This document shows, piece after piece, positions 8,579 through 17,816 of a stretch of 24,657 nucleotides of DNA. The stretch is from UBA10348 sp002469915 (GTDB lineage Bacteria; Bacteroidota; Rhodothermia; Rhodothermales; UBA10348): assembly GCA_029249345.1 (NCBI GenBank), contig JAQWHM010000010.1, positions 1-24,657 of the forward strand, given 5' to 3'. The position numbers were made by a program, and so were the translations under genes. How positions within the stretch are numbered: the first letter of the stretch is position 1; each line of letters begins with the position of its first letter. The notes beneath the pieces are model-generated. The model did not search any database, was not told where the DNA came from, and worked only from the letters and a program-made list of their open reading frames with translations.

Positions 8579-8744
8579 GGATTCACCCCTATTTGGCTCA
8601 AATGGCCTATTTTCAAGGACAGCTTTTCAATAAGGTCATAAGATAGGCAGACAAATATTCTCCACTCTGAATACATGATGAACTTGACGTGTTTTCCACG
8701 AAGCAGACGTAGATTATTATCTCTCCAAGACCACTAACGGAATC
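8579..8744. promoter_or_regulatory. Divergent gcdH/tyrA promoter region
   Basis: A 166-bp gap between divergent genes. For tyrA, TTGACG at 8684-8689 is a good -35 match, with TAGATT at 8710-8715 as a possible -10; the 20-nt spacing is longer than ideal. On the gcdH side a perfect inverted repeat ATTTG-GCT-CAAAT (8591-8603) ends up close to the ribosome site, and a CCTATTT direct repeat (8588-8594 and again near 8606) flanks it. This arrangement would suit a repressor site, but no regulator gene is nearby. Confidence 0.35.
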
Positions 8745-9845
8745 ATGCCTCCTCAGATTGTCATCGTCGGAATCGGATTGATGGGCGGTTCTCTAGGGCT
8801 TGCTCTCAAGTCCGGAAACCCCGATCTATCCATCATTGGTGTAGATTCGGAAGACGTGCTACGCGAAGCACTGGCCCTTGGGGCGATTGATACCGGATTT
8901 TCCGATCTAAAATCCGCCGTAACTCAGGCAAATATTGTCTTTCTAGCCGCCCCTGTAACGGCTTCTATTGCTCTGATGAAGGAAATGGCCCCTTATTTAT
9001 CGGCGGGCACGATTGTAAGCGATCTGTGTTCTGTGAAAGGTGCGCTTGTTGCAGCTGCTGCCGAGGCATTGCCTAGAGATGTACTTTTCGTAGGTGGCCA
9101 CCCCATGACTGGATCAGAACGCTCCGGTATCCGTCATGCCGACGCCATGTTGTTTGAAAACGCAACCTACGTCGTCTGCCCTCCTGAATCTAACGTTGAT
9201 CGTTCTGATTCTTACCAAGTCCTCATTGACCTATTGAACACCACAGGAGCTCGAGTCTTAGAGCTCGATGCCAGTAGCCACGATCGCATTGCGTCGCGCG
9301 TGAGCCACTTACCTCAGTTGCTCTCCGTACTCCTCGTTAATATTGCCAGTGCATCCCGGTCTGTTGATCCCGAGCTTCTCCTACTAGCCGCAGGTGGCTT
9401 TCGTGATATGACTCGCATTGCAACGTCTCCGTTTCACATGTGGAAGGACATACTGCATTCCAATCAAAGCGAGATTATGGACGCATTGGACCATTTCGAG
9501 CAGCACCTCGCATCCCTTCGCAAAGCGATTTCTGATGGTGACTCAAATGATATTAAGGTCCGTTTTCAGGATGCCGAGCAGACCCGAGACTTTATTCCCA
9601 CCGATCGAAAGGGCTTCTTGAAGCCGCTATCCGACGTGTACGTCTTTACTTCGGATCGTCCTGGTGCCCTTGTCGACATAACGGGATCCCTTTTCCGAGC
9701 GAATTTGAGTATTAAGGACATAGAACTACTTCGCATTCGCGAGAACACAGGTGGTACGTTCCGTCTTGGTTTTAATGAAACGAGTGACGCAGATAAAGCA
9801 GTGAATGTCCTTGCGGCAGAGGGCTTTGTGGCATACCGACTTTAA
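8745..9845 (+). CDS. tyrA: Prephenate dehydrogenase with C-terminal ACT domain
   Basis: Oxidative decarboxylation of prephenate to 4-hydroxyphenylpyruvate in tyrosine synthesis. The 366-aa protein opens with a Rossmann fold (VGIGLMGGSLG, Gly9/11/14), indicating NAD(P) binding. GGHPMTGSERSG follows, with His119 as the family's catalytic His. A helical dimerisation domain containing SHLPQLLSV and GGFRDMTRIA comes next. The last 70 residues (DVYVFTSDRPGALVDITGSLF onwards) form an ACT domain, typical of Gram-positive and Bacteroidota-type TyrA and probably the site of tyrosine feedback control. No chorismate mutase domain is fused. The ATG at 8745 starts immediately before the Rossmann strand. 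It is the first gene of a plus-strand run with gcvT, ftsK, purK and purE. Confidence 0.93.
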   Translation: MPPQIVIVGIGLMGGSLGLALKSGNPDLSIIGVDSEDVLREALALGAIDTGFSDLKSAVTQANIVFLAAPVTASIALMKEMAPYLSAGTIVSDLCSVKGALVAAAAEALPRDVLFVGGHPMTGSERSGIRHADAMLFENATYVVCPPESNVDRSDSYQVLIDLLNTTGARVLELDASSHDRIASRVSHLPQLLSVLLVNIASASRSVDPELLLLAAGGFRDMTRIATSPFHMWKDILHSNQSEIMDALDHFEQHLASLRKAISDGDSNDIKVRFQDAEQTRDFIPTDRKGFLKPLSDVYVFTSDRPGALVDITGSLFRANLSIKDIELLRIRENTGGTFRLGFNETSDADKAVNVLAAEGFVAYRL

Positions 9846-9939
9846 TTTCTGAACTCAATAAACAGGTGCAGTATCTTGCTGGATATGGTTCATGCATCTT
9901 CGCCTATTCATACCCTCAGCTAAACCTGGCAATACTATC

Positions 9940-11046
9940 GTGACGGACTCAGCGCTCAAATACACTCCTATCAACGACCGGCATATTGATCTAGGAGCCA
10001 AGATGGTCCCTTTTGCAGGGTACTCGATGCCAGTACAATACTCGGGAATCATCGACGAGCATCATGCCGTTCGGCAACATGCAGGCTTATTCGATGTGAG
10101 TCATATGGGAGAAGTTTGGATTACGGGTCCGAGATCATTGGAGTTCATTCAGCAGCTCATCACGAATGATGCTTCCAAGTTATACGACGGCAAAGCACTC
10201 TACTCAGCTATGTGCAATGAGGAAGGTGGCATCATAGACGATCTCTTGGTCTACCGTTTTAACGAGTCCAAATACATGCTGGTGATCAATGCATCAAACA
10301 TCGAGGAAGATGTGGCCTGGATGCACAAGAATAACTCAATGGGTGTCAAGATCGATAATGCCTCGGACTCAGTAGGATTGTTGGCGCTGCAGGGTCCCAA
10401 GGCCTTCGAAATTTTAAAGGCTGCAACCGGTTTTGATGCTTCGGCTATCAAATACTACCATTTTTCAGAACCCACCTCTTTCCTGGGTCTGTCAGATCTG
10501 ATTGTTTCGAGAACGGGGTATACCGGAGAATCTGGTGTTGAGATCTATTGTTCTTCCGAAGATACCGGTGTGGTTTGGGATGCCTTAATGACGGTTGCAG
10601 ACGAATTTGGACTCAAACCAGCAGGCTTGGGTGCCAGGGACACGCTTCGGCTGGAAAGTGGGTTTTGTTTACATGGCAATGATATTTCTCAAGATACTCA
10701 CCCTCTCGAAGCCGGTCTAGGCTGGATAACGAAATTAGACAAGGGAGCATTCAACGGAAGCCAAGTACTTGCATCTATCAAGGAAACGGGCGCAAAACGA
10801 CGCTTAGTTGGCTTTGTTATTCAAGAGCGAGGGATCCCAAGACAGGGTTATGAGATACAAAATGAATCGGGCGAACCTATTGGGGTCGTTACGAGCGGTA
10901 CGCAGTCTCCGATTTTAAGTAAAGGTGTTGGGATGGGGTATGTCATCAATGATCCTGCGTATACTGCCGAAGGGGCAACCATTCAAGTTGCCGTCCGAAA
11001 CCGTGTCTTCACGGCAATAGTTACGAAGCCACCGTTTCATAAGTAG
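9940..11046 (+). CDS. gcvT: Glycine cleavage system T protein (aminomethyltransferase)
   Basis: Transfers the methylene group from the aminomethyl-lipoyl H protein to tetrahydrofolate, releasing ammonia. Family signatures include LGAKMVPFAGYSMPVQY, FDVSHMGE, GGIIDDLLVYR (holding the catalytic Asp) and GYTGESGVEIYC. GLGARDTLRLE and LVGFV with the C-terminal barrel also fit. I choose the GTG at 9940, giving 368 aa as in the family. The frame stays open back to an ATG at 9892, which would add 16 residues (MHLRLFIPSAKPGNTI) with no counterpart in the family. Neither start has a strong ribosome site. No gcvH or gcvP is in the window, so the other subunits must be encoded elsewhere. The gene sits 94 nt after tyrA and 54 nt before ftsK. 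Confidence 0.94.
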   Translation: MTDSALKYTPINDRHIDLGAKMVPFAGYSMPVQYSGIIDEHHAVRQHAGLFDVSHMGEVWITGPRSLEFIQQLITNDASKLYDGKALYSAMCNEEGGIIDDLLVYRFNESKYMLVINASNIEEDVAWMHKNNSMGVKIDNASDSVGLLALQGPKAFEILKAATGFDASAIKYYHFSEPTSFLGLSDLIVSRTGYTGESGVEIYCSSEDTGVVWDALMTVADEFGLKPAGLGARDTLRLESGFCLHGNDISQDTHPLEAGLGWITKLDKGAFNGSQVLASIKETGAKRRLVGFVIQERGIPRQGYEIQNESGEPIGVVTSGTQSPILSKGVGMGYVINDPAYTAEGATIQVAVRNRVFTAIVTKPPFHK

Positions 11047-11100
11047 ATTTCTTTAACCGGATTCGATGGCGCGTCCTGTCAGAACTACGTAGATTCACTC

Positions 11101-13545
11101 ATGCCCACCAACGTACAGAAGCGAAAGCCTTCAAAACCAAAACCAAAAGAGTCGACTCCTTTCATTTCTCCTGAAAGAAAGAAGGAAGTCCTCGGTATTA
11201 TCCTGATTGTTGTTTGCGTGCTAGTTAGCCTCGCAATCATGACCTACGATCAGGCCGATAACCTGTTTGCTCAGCGCTTTTCTTGGAATTCCCTGCTCTC
11301 TCCGGGATCCAAGAGTGCAGTAAATGCCCTAGGGTTAACCGGAGCGACGATTGCTAGAGTTCTCGTCCCGCGTTTTCTGGGCTATTGCGTAATCCTACTT
11401 CCTCTCACTGGAATGTTGTGGGGATATGCCTTATTCAGAAACAGAGATACCTCTCACCTCACCGTCTTTACCACGCTTGCCTTCTTTGGAGCGTATCTCT
11501 TAGCCACGTTATTCGGCTGGTTTGGATTGACCTTAGAAGTCGACCTCATGTCAATGAGTGGAACGTGGGGCGCAGGAACCGCTGGATGGATGCAGCGAAT
11601 TTTTGGTACCACAGGGTCTGTAATTCTGCTGGTCGCCATACTGGGAATCTTCGTTCTCTTAATGGTGGACAGAGATATTCAGCGCACCATGGATCGAGTC
11701 GAAAACCGATTCCTAAAGATTCGCCAGTCCTTCCGGGAATGGCGTGCAGGACGTGAAGTTCGGAAGGAAGAGCGCATTGCAAATAAGGACCGATTGGTTG
11801 CCGAAAAGCGCACCCAACGGGATTCTAGTCGCAAGCAAGAAGCCCATCAGCGTGAGGAAGAACGATTGGTTCGAGCTGCCCAACAACGGGAAGAGCAGCG
11901 CCGCAAAGTCGTGAGTACGCCTCCCGCTTCGCCCACAGCACCTGCTCCCGTGCCTCAGAGCCCACCTGCCGCAACCGATCCAGAGTCGGGAGATGATGTA
12001 GAAATCATCGTACATGAACAGAAAGTTGAAGAAAAAGCAAGCCGCTCCTCACGTAACGTGCGGTCTAGTACGGACTATGGATTCCGTCAGCCAGGGTTAG
12101 ATTTACTCGACGAAACGGACGCAACAACCCATCAAATAGATTACGATGAGCTCGAGGAAAACAAGCAGATTCTCTTCGACAAATTGGCCACCTATAATAT
12201 CGAGATCATCGGCATTGAGGCGATAATTGGCCCTACAGTCACGTTATACGAGTTAACTCCTGCTCCGGGAGTTAAAATTAGTCGGATCACTTCTCTTGAA
12301 AATGATCTGGCCATGGCTCTAGCCGCTAAAGGCATTCGCATGATCGCGCCTATTCCTGGTAAATCGGCAATCGGGGTTGAGATTCCCAATCGACATAGAG
12401 AACTGGTACGCATTAGGGATATCATCGAAACGAAAACGTTTCAGCAGAATGACATGCAGCTACCTCTCATTTTGGGCAAGTCCATTGAGGGAGAAGTCAT
12501 TCTTCAGGATCTGACCAAAATGCCCCATGTTCTTATCGCGGGTGCGACGGGTTCAGGAAAATCAGTCGGGGTAAATACGTTTATTGCCGGCTTGTTGTAC
12601 TCCGTTCCTCCTTCTCTTCTGAAGTTCGTGATGATCGATCCGAAGAAGATTGAACTCTCTGCTTACGCTCGGATAACGTCACACTATGTGGCTATGCCGC
12701 CCGAAGCAGATGACGCCATTATTACTGATTTCTCGCAAGCTCTGGGCACGCTCAAAAGCTGTGAAAAAGAGATGGAAGGTCGCTATGACTTGCTCTCTGC
12801 TGCTCAAGTTCGCTCCGTAAAGGATTACAACGAGCGCTTCAAGGCCGGCGGTCTTGACCCAGAAGAAGGTCATCGCCTGCTGCCCTACATCGTCGTTGTG
12901 GTAGACGAACTCGCCGATTTGATGATGACCGCTGGTAAAGACATCGAAGGTCCTATTGCCCGTCTCGCTCAAATGGCACGTGCTGTGGGTATTCACCTCA
13001 TTCTGGCTACTCAGCGTCCTTCGGTGGACGTCATTACGGGCCTAATCAAAGCCAACTTTCCTTCGCGAATTGCCTACCAGGTTGCCTCCAAAATCGACTC
13101 CAGAACCATTTTGGATCATAACGGAGCACAAGGTCTCGTTGGTAATGGGGATCTACTCTATATGCTTGGAAGCCGAATAACCCGACTTCAAGGGCCATTT
13201 ATTTCTAATTCAGAAATTGATCGACTTACCGGGTTTATTGGTGATCAGGAAGGCCCCGGACCCTATTTGCTTCCTTCAATAGAAGAAGACGCTCAACCTG
13301 CCTCGATGGCGGGAAGTGGAGGTCCCAAGGACGAACTCTTTGTGGACGCGGCACGAATCATCGTCCGGGCTCAGCAAGGCTCTGTATCTCTACTTCAAAG
13401 GAAGCTTTCGGTCGGATACTCTCGTGCAGCGCGCATCGTGGACCAACTCGAGGATGCGGGAATTGTTGGGCCGTTTGAAGGATCTAAAGCACGCCAAGTA
13501 TATGTCGAAGATGAAGTGATGTTGGATCAACTTTTATCTCAATAA
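11101..13545 (+). CDS. ftsK: DNA translocase FtsK/SpoIIIE
   Basis: Septum-anchored ATPase that pumps chromosome termini apart at division. The 814-aa protein has four N-terminal membrane helices (about residues 31-49, 85-112, 118-145 and 173-190). A highly charged Arg/Glu/Gln linker follows, then a Pro-rich stretch around 272-294. The motor has Walker A GATGSGKS (481-488), Walker B VVVVDELADL with Asp602/Glu603, and the IHLILATQRPSVDVITGLIKAN signature. The end (about 745-814, DAARIIVRAQQGSVSLLQRKL...) is the gamma winged helix that reads polar DNA sequences. The linker is short compared with E. coli FtsK, closer to SpoIIIE-type proteins. The ATG start is well placed before the basic N-terminus; its ribosome site is weak. 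Confidence 0.96.
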   Translation: MPTNVQKRKPSKPKPKESTPFISPERKKEVLGIILIVVCVLVSLAIMTYDQADNLFAQRFSWNSLLSPGSKSAVNALGLTGATIARVLVPRFLGYCVILLPLTGMLWGYALFRNRDTSHLTVFTTLAFFGAYLLATLFGWFGLTLEVDLMSMSGTWGAGTAGWMQRIFGTTGSVILLVAILGIFVLLMVDRDIQRTMDRVENRFLKIRQSFREWRAGREVRKEERIANKDRLVAEKRTQRDSSRKQEAHQREEERLVRAAQQREEQRRKVVSTPPASPTAPAPVPQSPPAATDPESGDDVEIIVHEQKVEEKASRSSRNVRSSTDYGFRQPGLDLLDETDATTHQIDYDELEENKQILFDKLATYNIEIIGIEAIIGPTVTLYELTPAPGVKISRITSLENDLAMALAAKGIRMIAPIPGKSAIGVEIPNRHRELVRIRDIIETKTFQQNDMQLPLILGKSIEGEVILQDLTKMPHVLIAGATGSGKSVGVNTFIAGLLYSVPPSLLKFVMIDPKKIELSAYARITSHYVAMPPEADDAIITDFSQALGTLKSCEKEMEGRYDLLSAAQVRSVKDYNERFKAGGLDPEEGHRLLPYIVVVVDELADLMMTAGKDIEGPIARLAQMARAVGIHLILATQRPSVDVITGLIKANFPSRIAYQVASKIDSRTILDHNGAQGLVGNGDLLYMLGSRITRLQGPFISNSEIDRLTGFIGDQEGPGPYLLPSIEEDAQPASMAGSGGPKDELFVDAARIIVRAQQGSVSLLQRKLSVGYSRAARIVDQLEDAGIVGPFEGSKARQVYVEDEVMLDQLLSQ

Positions 13546-13573
13546 GCCTAGTGCCATTTAATCCCGCCTTATT

Positions 13574-14713
13574 GTGAAACACAAGGACACTTTTCCAACC
13601 ATCGGAATCCTCGGTGGAGGACAGCTTGGACGCATGTCGGCCTTAGTGGCTATTCGGATGGGTGTGCATGTGAAAACCCTCTCCCCATCTCCTGCTGGCC
13701 CAGTCGCGCCTCTAGGCGAGGCGCTCGTCGCCGATTGGAACGACCCAGACATGATGGCCGACTTTGTGAAAGGGTGTGATGTAGTGACCGTAGAAAGTGA
13801 ATGGGGCCCTGCGGAAGTTGCCGAAAACCTAGACAACGATATCCCCGTTTGGCCATCCTCTCACACGCTACAGGCTATTCGCCACAAAGGCCGCCAAAAG
13901 AAAGTCTTAGAAGAAGCCGGTATTCCCCTTCCGCGCCATGCCATTTGTGCTTCATTTGATGAGGCCACCACTGCCTTTCGGCTCTTTGACAATAAAGTGG
14001 TAGCTAAACGCTTTGAGGGCTCCTACGACGGCTATGGCAACGCAACTGTAACGTCAGAGGCCGAGTTGGAGCAAGCCTGGAAAGCGCTCGCGGCTGAAGA
14101 TGGTTTGCTTATCGAATCTTTTGTGCCCTTCGTACGTGAGCTAGCCGTTTTAGTAGCTCGATCACCCTCGGGTGAATCCGTCGTCTATCCCGTAGTTGAT
14201 ACCGAGCAAAAGGACCACCGATGTCATGCCGTCACCGTCCCTGCCGGGATTTCGGCTGAAACAGATGCCAAGGCGCAAGAACTAGCGTTGGCGGCCGCGG
14301 ATGCCGTGAAATCCGTTGGCATTCTTGGCGTGGAATTTTTTGAATTACCGGACGGCTCCCTGCTTCTCAATGAACTAGCACCGCGGCCGCATAATACCGG
14401 CCACTATACCATTGAAGCCTGTCACACGTCACAATTTGAAAATCATGTACGCGCCATTTTAGATTGGCCACTGGGTGATCCCTCCTTGCGGGTACCAGCC
14501 GCCGTTATGATTAATGTCCTTGGACACCGCGAAGGTCCAGTCTGTACGCAAGGTCTTCAAGAGGCGCTAAGCATTGCCGGAGCCAGTGTTCACATCTATG
14601 GCAAGAAGGAAGCCAAGCCAAAGCGAAAGATGGGTCACGTGACTGTAACGGCTGAAAATACTACTGATGCTCGATTGAAAGCCGAGCAAGCTGCACTTGC
14701 CATCCAACTTTAA
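13574..14713 (+). CDS. purK: 5-(carboxyamino)imidazole ribonucleotide synthase
   Basis: ATP-grasp enzyme that makes N5-CAIR from AIR, bicarbonate and ATP in purine synthesis. The 379-aa protein starts with the pre-ATP-grasp domain (IGILGGGQLGRM, about residues 10-21). The ATP-grasp core has VVAKRFEGSYDGYGN and FVPFVRELAVLVARS. The NELAPRPHNTGHYTIEACHTSQFENHVRAI signature marks PurK. The start is GTG at 13574, 28 nt after ftsK, with no good ribosome site, which suggests translation by coupling or by non-SD initiation. purE follows after 17 nt. The purK-purE order is the reverse of the common purEK arrangement. Confidence 0.95.
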   Translation: MKHKDTFPTIGILGGGQLGRMSALVAIRMGVHVKTLSPSPAGPVAPLGEALVADWNDPDMMADFVKGCDVVTVESEWGPAEVAENLDNDIPVWPSSHTLQAIRHKGRQKKVLEEAGIPLPRHAICASFDEATTAFRLFDNKVVAKRFEGSYDGYGNATVTSEAELEQAWKALAAEDGLLIESFVPFVRELAVLVARSPSGESVVYPVVDTEQKDHRCHAVTVPAGISAETDAKAQELALAAADAVKSVGILGVEFFELPDGSLLLNELAPRPHNTGHYTIEACHTSQFENHVRAILDWPLGDPSLRVPAAVMINVLGHREGPVCTQGLQEALSIAGASVHIYGKKEAKPKRKMGHVTVTAENTTDARLKAEQAALAIQL

Positions 14714-14730
14714 CCGAACCACATACTGTC

Positions 14731-15243
14731 ATGTCCAGCAATAGTCCAGTCCTTGTCGGAATCGCAATGGGTAGTCAATCAGATTGGCCGGTAATGGAAG
14801 CAGCCGCTGAGATTCTATCCGAGTTTGGAGTCGAGTTTGAAGCGCGCGTTTTGTCCGCGCATCGGACGCCCGAGGCGATGACAGCGTATGCGGAAACCGC
14901 AGCCGAACGCGGAATAAAGGTAATTATCGCAGGAGCCGGAGGCGCCGCGCACCTTCCCGGAATGATTGCAGCTAGCACACCTCTTCCCGTCGTTGGCGTA
15001 CCTGTTCCAACCAAGCACTTAAAAGGAATGGACTCCCTTTTATCTATCGTCCAAATGCCGGGAGGCGTTCCAGTAGCGACTGTAGCCATCGGAGCAGCCA
15101 AGAATGCAGGCCTATTGGCTGTTCAGATCTTGGGCACTGCAGACACAGAATTGAGAGAAAGCATAGAAACCTACAAAGGCTCCCTGAAAAGCCTCGTACG
15201 AGATATGGATCAGGCCGTCAGCCAAGCGGCTAAAGACCTTTAA
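14731..15243 (+). CDS. purE: N5-CAIR mutase
   Basis: Converts N5-CAIR to CAIR, directly using the product of PurK. The 170-aa length and motifs fit the bacterial class I octameric mutase: GSQSDWPVM (residues 14-22), SAHRTPEAM with the catalytic His44, and the Gly/Ala-rich AGAGGAAHLPGMIAA loop. The adjacency of purK supports the mutase over a class II AIR carboxylase. The ATG lies 17 nt after the purK stop. The last three codons (KDL) and the stop codon form the left arm of a hairpin that probably ends the transcript. Confidence 0.96.
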   Translation: MSSNSPVLVGIAMGSQSDWPVMEAAAEILSEFGVEFEARVLSAHRTPEAMTAYAETAAERGIKVIIAGAGGAAHLPGMIAASTPLPVVGVPVPTKHLKGMDSLLSIVQMPGGVPVATVAIGAAKNAGLLAVQILGTADTELRESIETYKGSLKSLVRDMDQAVSQAAKDL

Positions 15244-15274
15244 GCTACTTTACTCAAGAAAAAGGTCTTTTTTG
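15231..15274 (+). terminator. Terminator in the convergent purE/GWxTD gene ends
   Basis: AAAGACCTTT at 15232-15241 pairs perfectly with AAAGGTCTTT at 15261-15270 around a 19-nt loop, and six T residues (15268-15273) end the right arm on the plus strand. The left arm is the end of purE (Lys-Asp-Leu-stop) and the right arm is the end of the convergent GWxTD gene (…KKDL…). The stem is only moderately GC-rich and the loop is long, so termination may be partial. On the minus strand only a short T tract follows, so action for purE is more likely than for the opposing gene. Confidence 0.45.
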
Positions 15275-17658
15275 CGTTCCACTTCCCGACCCGTGGACTG
15301 ATCTTTGATCTTTAAGTTGAGCGTGTACAGCCCCGGCTCCTGATTATCTGCATCTAAGATTAGATATTGACCATCTTCCGTAGCCTCTACCGTGATTGGG
15401 ACACCGGTAGAAACCCCTCCTCTACCACCGCCAAACAGTCCTCTAATCGCGCGGCCCACACCACTACCCGTTTCCTTAGGAGTAAGCGTAGCCTCAACCT
15501 CGTAGCGTGAGGCTCCATCATCACCCAAGGTCAGATTGTAGACCTCGAAGTAGATGTAAATCGGCTGGGTACTAGCAAACACAGTCCAGGGCGCTGGCCG
15601 GATACTTACGTTTTTACGAACAATATCAGTTGGTACTACGGCTTTGCCATCGTCTGTTTCTTCAATTCTGTACGCTAAAAGAATATCGGAAACAGCAAGG
15701 CGATCGCTCGTGAAGTCATGGACTTCTACCTGGCGCCTCTGCACGGCTACCGAACCCCCACCTGATGTTTCAAATTCTACCGAAACCTCGTGATTGCCCG
15801 GAGGGGTCGTCATCTGCTGGGTATCAACCCATAAGTTCGACTCTTTGAACCGTTCGATCTGGGACGTTGGGAGACCATAAATCGTTCGCCGACGCTCGAC
15901 GAGCATATCCCTGTTTTCGGCAACTACGAACGTACCCGCATTGGCCGTAACATTGATAAACTCCTCGTTTGGATCAAATGCATCGGTGATCGGAATCGCA
16001 TAATTAACATACACGTCGGTATTGCCGTTTTCACCCTTGAAAGAGGCAACTACGTACGGTAGTTCGATTTGACGGCCTGGCGCTTCATACTCATACCGCT
16101 CAGGAGTCTGATTAATAATCTCTTTCGCTTTGATCGTGTAGTCATTAACCCACGGAAGGGATCCTGCAGTTAGATCAGCAGCAGATGGACTGAACAAGCG
16201 ATACTCTCCGTTCCTGAAAGGATCTTCAAACACGAATTTGAACTCCCCGTAATCCCAAATATTGAAGGTATTGGCCTCTTCAAGCAGATCTGTATCCGTA
16301 CCGCTACGTGCCACCTGAACGGCCAGACTTGCCGAATTCCCATCTGCAGCTGGAGTACTGTCTCGAACGCCGGTGGTAGATCGTGGAATGATGACCACAT
16401 CTCCCTGTGGGACACCATATCTAACGAGTATTTGCCCCCGCTCCGTATTCCAGCCTCTCAAATCCATTTGAGGAGATCCGTACAGTAAATCCGCATACGT
16501 CAGGCGCGCATAATGCTCCATTTTGCGCTCGTTATATGGAGTCAGATAACGAGGATCTTTAGAAATCCAAAATCGGGCTGCGTATGCCGCGGGATCTCTG
16601 TCATATAACCGTTTTTCGTCTTCAGGAAGAATATCCTCTAGATGCGTGTAGGCATAAGATTCATTTTCGTCCATATACCGAAAAGAAGTTTCAAACGACT
16701 TCGACGCCGCTTCCATATTTCCGGTGTTATAGTGAGCATATCCCAAATAGGTCCAGAGTTTGGCATCCTCTGGGAAAAAGACATACATCTGGGAAAGCAT
16801 CTGAAGCGCTTGGTCGTACTCTCCTTTGAGTGAATAAACCTCCATGAGGTGATCATAAACCGATCGCTGCCTTGGATCTGACTCAAGGGCCGAATTCAAA
16901 TGTCCAATAGCGTTGTCATATGCAACTTGAGCTCTTCCGGATAAATCAACTACAGGAATCCCCTGATCTCTCAACGCATCTACATCAAATTCGTCCGCCA
17001 TAAAAACTGAATTAGGATTCCAATCAAACTCAATTGCTCCCAATTGCTCCGTGGCCACCGTGGACTCTGGTAAGCCCTGTTCCTGCTCCATCTCCCGAAG
17101 ATCATCCAATAGACGAGTCGCCATAGGATCGTACTCGCTGGATCCGCGATATTTGTACTCATTAAACGTTAGAGCTGGGTACATAAGAGCATTCCGATAC
17201 CGCCAAAAGTCACGGATATAGGATTCACCGAGTTCTTCGTGTGCAAAAGAATTGCTCTCGTCCAACTTCAGAATGGCTTTGGCTAACTGGCGTCGTTTGG
17301 TCTCACGGCTTTTATCTACCAAAAAGAGCCATGAATCCGCTCTCAACTGTTGTAGTAATGCGACCATGTATTGGACGTTATCGGGCTCAATAAGCAACGC
17401 TTCTTCCAATTCTTTGCCCGCCTTCTTCGTATTTCTCAGATCGGTTTCCCAATAGAGCCGAGCGAGAAGGAAATGGGCTTCGGCATTGGAGGGATCTTCT
17501 AGAAGAGCCTTTTCAAAGTGACCAACCGCAGCGGAGTGCTCACCATTACGAAAGGCTAGAATTCCCTGAGTCATGGAATCCAGATCCTGCGCCATTGCCT
17601 GCGCGGAAATGACTAGGCTGAAGAGGAGAATGAAAATCGACTTGCAGTAGCTGGGCAT
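15250..17658 (-). CDS. Secreted TPR and GWxTD-domain protein (downstream copy)
   Basis: Function unknown; GWxTD domains are found in envelope proteins of Bacteroidota and relatives. From the ATG at 17658 the product is 802 aa with a clear signal peptide (MPSYCKSIFILLFSLVISAQAMAQ, cut after AMA). TPR-like helices cover the first part (for example FRNGEHSAAVGHFEKALLED and EGEYDQALQMLSQMY-type units). The GWxTD module follows: ARFWISKDPRYLTPYNER, then GWNTERGQILVRYGVP with the motif Trp about 403 residues in. Beta-rich repeats then lead to the C-terminus. The frame is open to a GTG at 17700, but that start would bury the signal peptide behind 14 extra residues. It is the last gene of the envelope cluster, 158 nt after the DUF4249 gene. 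The motif reads GWNTE rather than GWxTD. Confidence 0.88.
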   Translation of the reverse strand: MPSYCKSIFILLFSLVISAQAMAQDLDSMTQGILAFRNGEHSAAVGHFEKALLEDPSNAEAHFLLARLYWETDLRNTKKAGKELEEALLIEPDNVQYMVALLQQLRADSWLFLVDKSRETKRRQLAKAILKLDESNSFAHEELGESYIRDFWRYRNALMYPALTFNEYKYRGSSEYDPMATRLLDDLREMEQEQGLPESTVATEQLGAIEFDWNPNSVFMADEFDVDALRDQGIPVVDLSGRAQVAYDNAIGHLNSALESDPRQRSVYDHLMEVYSLKGEYDQALQMLSQMYVFFPEDAKLWTYLGYAHYNTGNMEAASKSFETSFRYMDENESYAYTHLEDILPEDEKRLYDRDPAAYAARFWISKDPRYLTPYNERKMEHYARLTYADLLYGSPQMDLRGWNTERGQILVRYGVPQGDVVIIPRSTTGVRDSTPAADGNSASLAVQVARSGTDTDLLEEANTFNIWDYGEFKFVFEDPFRNGEYRLFSPSAADLTAGSLPWVNDYTIKAKEIINQTPERYEYEAPGRQIELPYVVASFKGENGNTDVYVNYAIPITDAFDPNEEFINVTANAGTFVVAENRDMLVERRRTIYGLPTSQIERFKESNLWVDTQQMTTPPGNHEVSVEFETSGGGSVAVQRRQVEVHDFTSDRLAVSDILLAYRIEETDDGKAVVPTDIVRKNVSIRPAPWTVFASTQPIYIYFEVYNLTLGDDGASRYEVEATLTPKETGSGVGRAIRGLFGGGRGGVSTGVPITVEATEDGQYLILDADNQEPGLYTLNLKIKDQSTGREVERKKDLFLE

Positions 17659-17816
17659 GTAGTTGTCGAAGGTTATTTCGAACGCTACCTGTACGTGCAC
17701 CTCGCATCAAAAGAGGATTGACAAAAGGATGTACAGGCATGAAAAAGAATGAGAGTGTGAACGCACCCGATAGATTCAGGATTCATTCTCAACTTCAATA
17801 CATTATTAACCCTTTC
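17659..17816 (-). other. 158-bp gap with inverted repeat upstream of the second GWxTD gene
   Basis: The gap holds a 7-bp inverted repeat, CCTGTAC (17688-17694) and GTACAGG (17731-17737). It encloses a smaller one, CCTC (17700-17703) and GAGG (17713-17716). If transcribed from the DUF4249 gene these could form a stem-loop 30-80 nt ahead of the ATG at 17658. No T-run follows, so it is not an obvious terminator. I cannot identify a promoter with confidence; the downstream gene may be read from the upstream operon, from its own promoter, or both. Confidence 0.3.

Noticed and set aside
17659..17700. GTG-initiated 14-residue extension of the second GWxTD protein
   Set aside because: It would place extra residues before a complete signal peptide that already starts at the ATG at 17658.
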